DNA of 64,000 bases. It comes from JAZDRH01 sp047470865. GTDB lineage: Bacteria; Pseudomonadota; Gammaproteobacteria; Pseudomonadales; Pseudomonadaceae. Where the stretch lies: positions 67,787 to 131,786 of the forward strand of contig NZ_JAZDRH010000007.1 in the NCBI RefSeq assembly GCF_047470865.1. The letters run 5' to 3'. Under the pieces are notes generated by a model. The model did no database searches, was not told where the DNA came from, and saw only the letters and a list, made by a program, of their open reading frames with translations. A program made the translations under genes and the position numbers. Within the stretch, counting starts at the first letter, position 1; every line of letters starts with the position of its first letter. Shown here in pieces: positions 7,744 through 14,465 of this stretch.

Positions 7744-8211
7744 ATGAACACTAAAGAACTACTAGTTGAAAATGTACATCAGCAATTTATTAAGATGCTG
7801 CATGCCGAAGAAATGAATATCCAAAAACAACAAGAAATTTTCAAAAAACGCTTAGGTGATTACAGCCTAACCCAAATACATATGTTAATTGCGTTAAAAA
7901 GTAGTGATCAGGCCAATAATGCTAGCCTCAGCCAGAGTTTAGGTTTATCCAAAGCTGCCATTTCAAAAGCCATTAGTAAATTGTGGGATGACAATCTTAT
8001 TGCCAGCTATCAACAAGAGCATAATAAAAAGACAGTTTTTTACCGTTTAACTGAAAGTGGTATTGAGTTAGCGGAGGAAGCCTATGCTTTGCATTTAACG
8101 ATTCATAAAAAATACCAAGCATTTCTTAATCAATTTGACGCAACAGAATTAAGTACTATTGAAAACTTTTTAGTTAAAGTAACGGGGTTTATTGAAAGTG
8201 AATATGCATAA
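7744..8211 (+). CDS. MarR-family transcriptional regulator
   Basis: This 155-residue protein has a winged helix-turn-helix of the MarR type: ALKSSDQANNASLSQSLG leads into the recognition helix LSKAAISKAISKLWDDNLI (about residues 65-83), then a wing (EHNKKTVFYRLTESG). Long N- and C-terminal helices would form the dimer interface. No operon partner is adjacent; the next gene is convergent. Its target is therefore not evident beyond probable autoregulation through the dyad upstream. There is no strong Shine-Dalgarno sequence before the ATG. Confidence 0.85.
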   Translation: MNTKELLVENVHQQFIKMLHAEEMNIQKQQEIFKKRLGDYSLTQIHMLIALKSSDQANNASLSQSLGLSKAAISKAISKLWDDNLIASYQQEHNKKTVFYRLTESGIELAEEAYALHLTIHKKYQAFLNQFDATELSTIENFLVKVTGFIESEYA

Positions 8212-8254
8212 AACCAAACTTTTCTAGGGTCTGCTATTCTTGTCTAAATTAAAC

Positions 8255-8692
8255 TTAACGCCTTTGTGCCCTATCCAAGTCTTCACGCGCTTTACCGAGT
8301 TTACGTAAATTACGCTCTATAGCATCCCAGTCACGCTCCAAAATAGAACGGGCTAACGCAAACTCTAATTGAATAACTTTGTCTTGTTTTTGCTCAATTT
8401 TACGTTGTTGTTTATTCTGTCTAGACTGCTTGTAGGTAGCGCCTGTTGTGCCTGAATAAGCGTAGGAAGGCTGTGTATATTTATTAGCAGATATCTGGCA
8501 TGCCTGAATAACACGCTCGATACTTTGCTCTAATGTTTTTTGCTTATGGTAGTTTCCATATGTATTAGAGGCTGCCAGCTGCTTCTCTAAATGGGCTAAC
8601 TTTCTATTACATTGCTCATAGCCTTGGGCTTGAGCAGTCACGCTAAATAAACAGCTAAAGCATAAAAATACCGCCCAAGTCATACTACGCAT
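8255..8692 (-). CDS. DUF1090-family periplasmic protein (YqjC-like)
   Basis: The start at 8692 (MRSMTWAVF) is preferred because AGG lies six bases upstream; the signal peptide ends near AQA. The 145-residue protein has the DUF1090 pattern: CNRKLAHLEKQLAASNTYGN, then KTLEQSIERVIQAC with the paired cysteines, then a long charged alpha-helical tail (RKIEQKQDKVIQLEFALA). Related E. coli YqjC is an uncharacterised periplasmic protein. It is convergent with the MarR gene and divergent from the EamA leader. Confidence 0.82.
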   Translation of the reverse strand: MRSMTWAVFLCFSCLFSVTAQAQGYEQCNRKLAHLEKQLAASNTYGNYHKQKTLEQSIERVIQACQISANKYTQPSYAYSGTTGATYKQSRQNKQQRKIEQKQDKVIQLEFALARSILERDWDAIERNLRKLGKAREDLDRAQRR

Positions 8693-8810
8693 ACACAACC
8701 TATCTTATCCAATTGACTCCATTGATTGACTAGCTAGGCTCTGGATAGTTCCCTACAAATACTTATTTTCCTTTAAAAACAATACTTTACAATTTCAAAA
8801 GGTTTGTTTA

Positions 8811-8840
8811 TTGAAAGCTTATACACATCTGCGTTAAAGT
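8811..8840 (+). promoter_or_regulatory. Candidate promoter of the EamA leader transcript
   Basis: TTGAAA (8811-8816) is followed after 18 bp by TAAAGT (8835-8840). The predicted start is near 8847, giving a leader of about 150 bases before the EamA ATG and placing the leader peptide 27 bases into the transcript. Confidence 0.45.
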
Positions 8841-8873
8841 AATACTTTAATGTTCTACCTCTTAGGCATAGCC

Positions 8874-8918
8874 ATGAATCCTCCAGTAGTAGTTGTAGCA
8901 GTAGTCGTAGTTGCTTAA
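8874..8918 (+). CDS. Valine-rich leader peptide (14 codons) upstream of the EamA transporter
   Basis: ATG at 8874 opens MNPPVVVVAVVVVA followed by TAA. Eight of 14 codons are valine (GTA/GTT/GTC) and two are alanine. A Shine-Dalgarno-like TTAGG lies 7 bases upstream. The stop codon is within a perfect hairpin (8913-8927), and a terminator-like hairpin follows at 8938-8972. This is the classic anatomy of an amino-acid attenuation leader such as the Val/Leu-rich ilvBN leader, but here the downstream gene is a drug/metabolite exporter. Function is inferred from architecture only; the peptide itself probably has no role. Confidence 0.6.
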   Translation: MNPPVVVVAVVVVA

Positions 8919-8927
8919 TTTTTAAGC
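8913..8927 (+). promoter_or_regulatory. Leader hairpin overlapping the leader-peptide stop codon
   Basis: GCTTAA-TTT-TTAAGC is a perfect 6-bp stem whose left arm contains the final Ala codon and TAA. A ribosome on the Val codons or the stop would block it, freeing TTAAGC. That segment could instead pair with GCTTTA (8954-8959, 5 of 6 pairs) in the loop side of the next hairpin. Confidence 0.5.
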
Positions 8928-8937
8928 TTCTTTTCGT

Positions 8938-8972
8938 AAACCGTACAGATAGCGCTTTAGCGTGACGGTTTT
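8938..8972 (+). terminator. Putative attenuator terminator before the EamA gene
   Basis: AAACCGT (8938-8944) pairs with ACGGTTT (8965-8971), with an inner stem CGCT/AGCG. Only four T residues end the stem (TTTTGCTG), so it would be a weak or conditional terminator, as fits an attenuator. Confidence 0.45.
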
Positions 8973-9000
8973 GCTGTAACTATTATTTTGGATTTTTCAT

Positions 9001-9858
9001 ATGACTATGTTGTCTTCTCGCTGGCAGAATTTTGCTAGTGTTTCATTATTCGTCCTGATTTGGGGCAGCTCTGCAATTTTTACTCGTTGGGGGCTTGATC
9101 AAAGCTCAGTTTACCTTCTATTGAGCTTGCGCTTTGCTTTGGCCTTATCTGCGCTATTTATTATCAGCCGCTTTAGCAAGCAACCTTTGCTTCCTCCTAA
9201 AGGCAAGCGAGCCATTGTGTTTAGCACCGGCTTTTTGTTAATTGCGCTTTACTCTATCACCTATTTTCAATCCATGGACCATGGCGTCACCCCCGGCTTA
9301 ATAGCCACTATTATGGGGGCACAGCCCATTTTAACCTTGGCAATATCAGAACGACGTTTTTCCTTTTGGCGCCTAGCAGGTTTACTATTAGCTTTTGCCG
9401 GATTAACCATGGTGGTTTATCAAAGCCTAGTGCAAGCTAAACTCGCGCCTTTAGGCTTGATTTTTGCTTTTGCTGCCTTGCTATGTATGACCCTGGGTGC
9501 AATTTTGCAAAAAAGAGTGCAACTGGCTCCAAGCCAAGTGTTGCCTATGCAATACGTTATTACGCTAGTCATGTGCCTTGCTTTCATTCCTACTCAACCA
9601 CTACACATTGAGTTTAACTGGATATTGCTTGGCAGCATCATTTGGTTAGGGCTAATCGTTTCTGTTATTGCTCAACTATTGCTGTACCGCATGATAGCTT
9701 CAGGCAACTTAGTTAATGTCACTAGCTTGTTCTATTTAGTGCCTGTGATTACCGCGTTATTGGATTACTTATTATTAGGTAATCGTCTATCCGGCCTTGC
9801 GATTGCAGGTATGCTTGCCATACTAATAGGTTTAGCCTTGGTCTTTAAAAGGTCCTAA
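9001..9858 (+). CDS. EamA-family (DMT superfamily) transporter
   Basis: This 285-residue membrane protein has about ten hydrophobic segments arranged as two five-helix EamA repeats. The first begins SLFVLIWGSSAIFTRWGL (residues ~15-32). The second ends PVITALLDYLLLGNRLSG then a last helix and a basic KRS tail. DMT/EamA members often export amino acids or metabolites (RhtA, YdeD, YddG), but the substrate cannot be read from the sequence. GGA precedes the ATG by 8 bases. The Val-codon leader upstream suggests control by valine or branched-chain amino-acid supply, hence a possible valine or related exporter; this is inference. Confidence 0.85.
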   Translation: MTMLSSRWQNFASVSLFVLIWGSSAIFTRWGLDQSSVYLLLSLRFALALSALFIISRFSKQPLLPPKGKRAIVFSTGFLLIALYSITYFQSMDHGVTPGLIATIMGAQPILTLAISERRFSFWRLAGLLLAFAGLTMVVYQSLVQAKLAPLGLIFAFAALLCMTLGAILQKRVQLAPSQVLPMQYVITLVMCLAFIPTQPLHIEFNWILLGSIIWLGLIVSVIAQLLLYRMIASGNLVNVTSLFYLVPVITALLDYLLLGNRLSGLAIAGMLAILIGLALVFKRS

Positions 9859-9871
9859 TAAACCAAAAAAC

Positions 9872-9897
9872 GAAAGCCAGCATAAATGCTGGCTTTC
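9872..9897. terminator. Terminator between the EamA gene and the 567-residue ORF
   Basis: GAAAGCCAGCA / TGCTGGCTTTC has an 11-bp stem and loop TAAA. A six-base A-run on the left gives a U-run on the minus strand; on the plus strand the T-tract is poor. It mainly serves the minus-strand gene. Confidence 0.8.
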
Positions 9898-9919
9898 CAT
9901 AACTAAACTTGAATTACAC

Positions 9920-11623
9920 CTAGCTATAACGCTGCTCTACTTGTTCAAGCAATGTTTTTATTTCAGGCCCAGCCTCTGTGATCGCCTTCTTGAAAGCGTT
10001 AATTGAGCCCCATATAAATAAAATAATCACATCATAGCGGTTTTTACTGACCTTTACTGAGTGCGCCAATAACAACTCTAATGCCGGCTTACTGGCAAAT
10101 ACATGTGGAATTTTCGCTTTAAAACAGCCATTTACACGTAGCATACAATCCACCACTAATGCAGCGTTCGCTTTTGTAATGCCATCTCGCAGCAACCATG
10201 TTTTTAAGAATTGCTGGTGTACCGACTGATGTTCATCGTCCAGTGTTTTTAAGTACTTCGCTAATAAGGGATAATAGTCTTTATCTGCCATAGCCAATAT
10301 AAAGACCGCATAACTACTTGGCATAGCACAGTCTTCGGCTTCAGCATCGGTATACCATTCATACTCTGCCATTGCTGCTTTAGCATAGGTTGCCAGCGCT
10401 GGATAAACTTCAGGATATTGCGCAGCATTGGCAAAAAACTGCTGCGTTTTACTTTTACCAATTTTGTTCACTAAAAATTTAGCTTTAACTTTGCTGGAAA
10501 ACTTAATGCAATAACTGCGAGGAAAACCAGCAGGAAACAACTTGCTTAAAAACACCAGTGCTTGTTCATAAGCCGGTGCTGTTTCTTGTTTGATTTTGAT
10601 AGTCACTGTAGCCATTACGTCATTGGCTATGCACTGCAAATTTTCATTATTTAAGCTGATTAATTCTGTTGGTAATAAACCACTGCCTAGTTTTAAAATA
10701 GTTTTTGCTCGTTTATAGCCTAGCTCAGCGGCATAGCCTAAATGCTCAATGCCTCTATCTCGACTATAGCTAGCTTCATTTTGCAAAATTAGTTGGGCGA
10801 TATAAACCAATAATTCAACAGCATCTTGATCTTTTTCATCAAAAGCCACTTCATTACGCTCACCAATATCTAAATCAGGCTTTAAACTAAAAAATAAATC
10901 GCTACGATTCAACCAAGGCTCTTCTAGATGATAATACTTTGGTAAAAATTCATTTTCTGCCCATTTATTTAGGCTATACAACAATTGAATGGTGAATGAT
11001 CGGTAATGTTTTTTAGAAATCTTAACTAATATTTGCTTCACCACATGGTGAATAAAAGCATAATCCATTTCTGGATAAAGCTCGTATGAAACTAAATGGG
11101 GAATTAAAAAGAAAATATCCAGCTCTTTAGGCGGGTATTTACCTTGCATAATAGACTTTTCTATATAATCCGCAATAGTTGCTCTTAGTGCTGTTTTACG
11201 TGTTTCATTGCTGATAGTAATCAACAATGAGTTGGTTTCTGTGGGCACACCATATTGAGCAGGATATTTAAATTGTACAGATACCGTGTGCGCCCAGAAC
11301 GGGTCGTTCTCTTGTGGCTTAAGCCAACTTACAATGCCAGCGGCTAATGCCTGTTTAAACGTTGGCATAGTTTGTGTTGTTAAATGCTCAATGCATGGAA
11401 TTGTAACCTCATGATCACTGGAACTAAATGAGAGTTTTAACTGCATAAGCTCTGGATTAACCGTATTGGTAAAAAAAATTCCTAACTCACCAAAGAGTCC
11501 ATCCTGCAAAGTGCTACGCGAAACAATAGACTCAGGCGTACCATTGAGCGTGGCTCGGGCTTTACTGACCAGAACATCTAATTCTTGACAAATTCTGCTA
11601 ATAACCAGAGAAAAATCATTCAT
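9920..11623 (-). CDS. Unrecognised 567-residue cytoplasmic protein
   Basis: I do not recognise the family. There is no signal peptide or membrane segment. The sequence is mostly alpha-helical with dispersed charged residues, and a Sel1/TPR-like piece (RDRGIEHLGYAAELGYKRAKTIL, split near residue 285) suggests a helical-repeat scaffold. A DUF6138-like large repeat protein is a possibility that I cannot confirm. The N-terminal ~150 residues look like a separate alpha/beta domain (LSFSSSDHEVTIP, SLLITISNETRK). The gene stands alone, with a terminator downstream and 200 bp of AT-rich sequence upstream. Confidence 0.7.
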   Translation of the reverse strand: MNDFSLVISRICQELDVLVSKARATLNGTPESIVSRSTLQDGLFGELGIFFTNTVNPELMQLKLSFSSSDHEVTIPCIEHLTTQTMPTFKQALAAGIVSWLKPQENDPFWAHTVSVQFKYPAQYGVPTETNSLLITISNETRKTALRATIADYIEKSIMQGKYPPKELDIFFLIPHLVSYELYPEMDYAFIHHVVKQILVKISKKHYRSFTIQLLYSLNKWAENEFLPKYYHLEEPWLNRSDLFFSLKPDLDIGERNEVAFDEKDQDAVELLVYIAQLILQNEASYSRDRGIEHLGYAAELGYKRAKTILKLGSGLLPTELISLNNENLQCIANDVMATVTIKIKQETAPAYEQALVFLSKLFPAGFPRSYCIKFSSKVKAKFLVNKIGKSKTQQFFANAAQYPEVYPALATYAKAAMAEYEWYTDAEAEDCAMPSSYAVFILAMADKDYYPLLAKYLKTLDDEHQSVHQQFLKTWLLRDGITKANAALVVDCMLRVNGCFKAKIPHVFASKPALELLLAHSVKVSKNRYDVIILFIWGSINAFKKAITEAGPEIKTLLEQVEQRYS

Positions 11624-11854
11624 TGCCAGTAGTTTCCTATTTATATTTTTTGATTCAATACGTAATTATGGGCTGTAGTATAAGATCAACTTGGCGGCTG
11701 GTTCTTGTATTAAATCGAATATTTTTACTGCATTTTGCTTCAATAGCAGGCAACCATTAACCTTAGCCAAGGTCATACTAGAGTCTCAATCAGCAATGTT
11801 TTTCTTGAGTATTCATATGCAGCCTATTAATCTTCTTTGATCCTGTTACCCATC

Positions 11855-12487
11855 ATGGTCTTATCTATTACCCAGCCTATGCTTAAGCGAATACTCAAAA
11901 CACTAATCTACCTAGTGTTACTTCTTTGTCTGTTTACCGCAGGCTTAGTCGCTTATGTTTGGCATTACACAAAACCACGCACCATTGAACACGCTCAAGC
12001 AACAATAGTGCTGGGGGCAGCCGCTTGGGGTGATTATCCCTCACCTGTTTTTAAAGAACGCATCAACCATGCGATTCACATTTATCAGAATAAATTAACC
12101 CATAAATTAGTCTTTACTGGCGGAACTGTTAAACAAGGTTATGCGACAGAGGGCGAAGTAGGCGCACGCTGGGCAATACGTAAAGGCGTTCCTGAAAATG
12201 ATATTTATATTGAAGGGACTTCACGCGATACATGGCACAACTTAAAAAATGCGCACGCTATTTTGCAGCAACACAATATCAACTCCGTAATTATTGTGAG
12301 CGACTCTTTTCATCTGGCACGGGCTAAGATAATGGCCCGTGATCTCAACTTTAAAGTACAGGTTTCCCCTACTCCCACATCGCGTTACAACAATTCAACC
12401 TGGACAGATAAACTTGGACTTTATATGCGTGAAGGCTATCTGATCCTCTTACATAAGTATCGTTATCTAACCGAAAGCGACTATTAG
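11855..12487 (+). CDS. YdcF/SanA-type DUF218 membrane-anchored protein
   Basis: One N-terminal transmembrane helix (LIYLVLLLCLFTAGLVAYVW) is followed by a DUF218 domain. Its motifs are ATIVLGAAAWGDYPSPVFKERI near residue 46 (split), LVFTGGTVKQG, TEGEVGARWAIRKGVP, IEGTSRDTWHNLKNA and VIIVSDSFHLARAKIMA. The fold is Rossmann-like, and members such as SanA and ElyC act in envelope integrity. The ATG at 11855 is chosen; ATG 11879 also leaves the helix intact and neither has a clear Shine-Dalgarno. A TTG at 11837 is less likely. The YxxF-type end (YMREGYLILLHKYRYL) is typical. Confidence 0.85.
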   Translation: MVLSITQPMLKRILKTLIYLVLLLCLFTAGLVAYVWHYTKPRTIEHAQATIVLGAAAWGDYPSPVFKERINHAIHIYQNKLTHKLVFTGGTVKQGYATEGEVGARWAIRKGVPENDIYIEGTSRDTWHNLKNAHAILQQHNINSVIIVSDSFHLARAKIMARDLNFKVQVSPTPTSRYNNSTWTDKLGLYMREGYLILLHKYRYLTESDY

Positions 12488-12526
12488 GCTGCTCTCTCCT
12501 TTCTGTTTTTATTCATAAAAGAGTGC

Positions 12527-12557
12527 TTGACCTTGCCATAATGGCAAGCTTTACACT
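12527..12557 (+). promoter_or_regulatory. CueR/MerR-type promoter-operator of copZ
   Basis: The -35 TTGACC (12527-12532) and -10 TACACT (12552-12557) are separated by 19 bp, the stretched spacer diagnostic of MerR-family activators. Between them sits the dyad CTTGCCAT-A-ATGGCAAG (12532-12548), close to the ACCTTGCC...GGCAAGGT boxes of CueR-controlled copper genes. The wider flanks AAAAGAGTG/CACTCTTTT also pair and may end ydcF transcription. Confidence 0.75.
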
Positions 12558-12589
12558 CTTTTCACACCCCAAAAACAGGAGTAAATCTC

Positions 12590-12778
12590 ATGGCAATTTT
12601 TATAGTAAAAGACATGACCTGCGGACATTGCAAAGGCGTAATTAGCAAAGCATTAGAAGCAGCTGGTGCACAAGTGACTATTGATTTGGCGACCCATAGC
12701 GTTGAAGTAGACGGTATAGATGCAACGCAAGCTTTTAACATTATTAAAGAAGAAGGCTATACACCTGAAGCTGAATAA
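12590..12778 (+). CDS. copZ: CopZ-like heavy-metal-binding chaperone
   Basis: The 62-residue protein is a single HMA domain with the metal motif MTCGHCKGVI at residues 9-18 and the terminal EEGYTP. It binds Cu(I) through the two cysteines and passes it to a P-type ATPase or buffers it. No copA or cueR is in this window. AGGAG precedes the ATG. The CueR-type promoter immediately upstream supports copper rather than mercury as the inducer; MerP-like proteins would carry a signal peptide, absent here. Confidence 0.92.
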   Translation: MAIFIVKDMTCGHCKGVISKALEAAGAQVTIDLATHSVEVDGIDATQAFNIIKEEGYTPEAE

Positions 12779-12815
12779 TCGTATTCTAGGTGATATTTTT
12801 TCGGACTACTCACCT

Positions 12816-13190
12816 ATGAAGCTCCAGTTATCAAGCCTATTTTTAGCCAGCGCCTTAAGTTCATCAGTAGCTTTTGGCGCTGAGTTAAACCAAACAGTGC
12901 AAAACGAAGTAGATTATCTATTTTCTTACTTAAAAAACTCTAACTGTACCTTTAACCGTAATGGTAGTTGGTACAACGCAGAAGAAGCCGTTGATCACTT
13001 AACCACTAAGTATAATTATATTGTTCGCAAAGGTTGGCTAGACACAACCGAACACTTTATTGAACGTGCAGCTACTAAAAGCAGTATTAGTGGAAAAGCT
13101 TATTTAGTGAAATGTGGTGACACGGAAATGAAAAGTGCTGACTGGTTTCAACACGCTTTAGAAACTTATCGCAAACCACAAACGAAGTAA
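12816..13190 (+). CDS. DUF5329 / YfeK-like periplasmic protein
   Basis: The ATG at 12816 gives a good signal peptide (MKLQLSSLFLASALSSSVAFG) and a mature domain of about 100 residues; the frame is open further upstream but that part overlaps copZ. The family pattern is visible: EVDYLFSYLKNSNCTFNRNG, then AEEAVDHL and TTEHFIERAATKSSISGKAYLVKC. E. coli YfeK shares it. The function is unknown. Two cysteines (NCTF and VKCG) are placed to form a disulfide. Confidence 0.8.
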   Translation: MKLQLSSLFLASALSSSVAFGAELNQTVQNEVDYLFSYLKNSNCTFNRNGSWYNAEEAVDHLTTKYNYIVRKGWLDTTEHFIERAATKSSISGKAYLVKCGDTEMKSADWFQHALETYRKPQTK

Positions 13191-13238
13191 TTTTAATTAG
13201 CTGCACTTTTAAAAATTGAGTGCAGCTAATTATTAGGT

Positions 13239-14465
13239 TTAACTATTTTTTTTATAAACAGCGGTTTTAGTTAACAGATCATGCAATGTGGTTTTCTTTA
13301 CTAGTTTCCACACCACAATAGCAACAGGCACTGCATTAAGCACTGAGACTAAAACAACGCTAAGCCCAAAACCCACATCAACTTTCAACACACAAGCATA
13401 AAGCACAAAATAACCTGAGATTAACAAGGCACGTAGGCTGCTTTGTCTTAGGGTCAATGGATTAGCGTACTGATCGCGTGTGGTTAACTTAAATAGGTAC
13501 TGCCCAACAGTCCCTTTGAGCTTAGGGATCACACTACAAATGGCACTATAAACGCCATACAGCACAAAGGTGCTAATGACAGGTTGTTCAACTTCAATAT
13601 TTAAGATGCTGGCCAACTGAGAAACGACCACTATATACACCAGCCATATATCAAAGAAAAATGCCATAAAGCGATCAGTTAAAAAGGCAGGAGATAAATC
13701 CTCACGACTTATCTTATCAACTTTGCGCTCAGCCTCATGGACGCTGGTACTGACATTAGTGTATTTAAGGTCATTAGTTAAGCTTAGGCGATCTTCTAAT
13801 GCATCAATTAAATCATCATAGAGCTCTGCGCCTATGGATTTTCGCAGTTCTTCATCAACATCCCAAGAAAAATAAGCATTGAGCTTCAATAGTAATTGCC
13901 GATCAAGCTTGATATGTGCACGATTTTTTCTTTTATGCTGAATATCTTGACCAAGGTTCTGAGCTACTGCAATTTGCAGTAAAGCAAAGGCTTGATCATC
14001 TAATAGCACTGGACTTTGTAATAAAAATTGCCATTGCTGGAAATCATTTTTTGCTTGACCATTTAACAGCAGTTGCTCAACTTGTCGTAATAGCTCATTC
14101 GCTTGCTCTATTTCCGCACTGTGCTCTACCACTTGCGCTGTATTTAAAACAACTTCTTGATTAGCCTGAGCATCCTCTGCAAACCACAGATTAACCTGTG
14201 CATACTTTTGCCAATCTAGCGACTGAGCCAGACTAGGATAAGCAATATCTTCTATTTCTACAGGCTCAGCTAATGCAGGTTCAACAGCATTAACAAGTAG
14301 TCTGCTTTCACCCAGCTGTAAAGCAGTCTGATAGGCCTGATGCAACTGCTGAAATCCCTCAGGATCGACATCAGGGCGCACTGCTTTTAATTGTTGAGCA
14401 TAAGCCCTTTTAATTACACGCTTATCATCCGTAGGGGGTATTTTAAGAAGCTGCCAACAATTCAT
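13239..14465 (-). CDS. J-like domain protein with C-terminal RDD membrane domain
   Basis: Residues 1-50 resemble a J domain (CWQLLKIPPTDDKRVIKRAYAQQLKAVRPDVDPEGF, in pieces), but the HPD tripeptide that triggers Hsp70 ATPase is RPD (residues 30-32). A charged helical linker follows. Residues from about 255 form an RDD domain with three to four transmembrane helices (FLTDRFMAFFFDIWLVY carries the R and D). The start overlaps the hscC stop by one base (TAATG), so this is very probably the dedicated membrane-anchored partner of HscC, comparable to DjlB/DjlC beside hscC in E. coli. Confidence 0.82.
   Translation of the reverse strand: MNCWQLLKIPPTDDKRVIKRAYAQQLKAVRPDVDPEGFQQLHQAYQTALQLGESRLLVNAVEPALAEPVEIEDIAYPSLAQSLDWQKYAQVNLWFAEDAQANQEVVLNTAQVVEHSAEIEQANELLRQVEQLLLNGQAKNDFQQWQFLLQSPVLLDDQAFALLQIAVAQNLGQDIQHKRKNRAHIKLDRQLLLKLNAYFSWDVDEELRKSIGAELYDDLIDALEDRLSLTNDLKYTNVSTSVHEAERKVDKISREDLSPAFLTDRFMAFFFDIWLVYIVVVSQLASILNIEVEQPVISTFVLYGVYSAICSVIPKLKGTVGQYLFKLTTRDQYANPLTLRQSSLRALLISGYFVLYACVLKVDVGFGLSVVLVSVLNAVPVAIVVWKLVKKTTLHDLLTKTAVYKKNS

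Noticed and set aside
12517..12562. Long interrupted hairpin after ydcF as only a terminator
   Set aside because: The central part is better explained as a CueR-type dyad in a 19-bp-spacer promoter; a terminator role for the outer flanks is kept only as a possibility.
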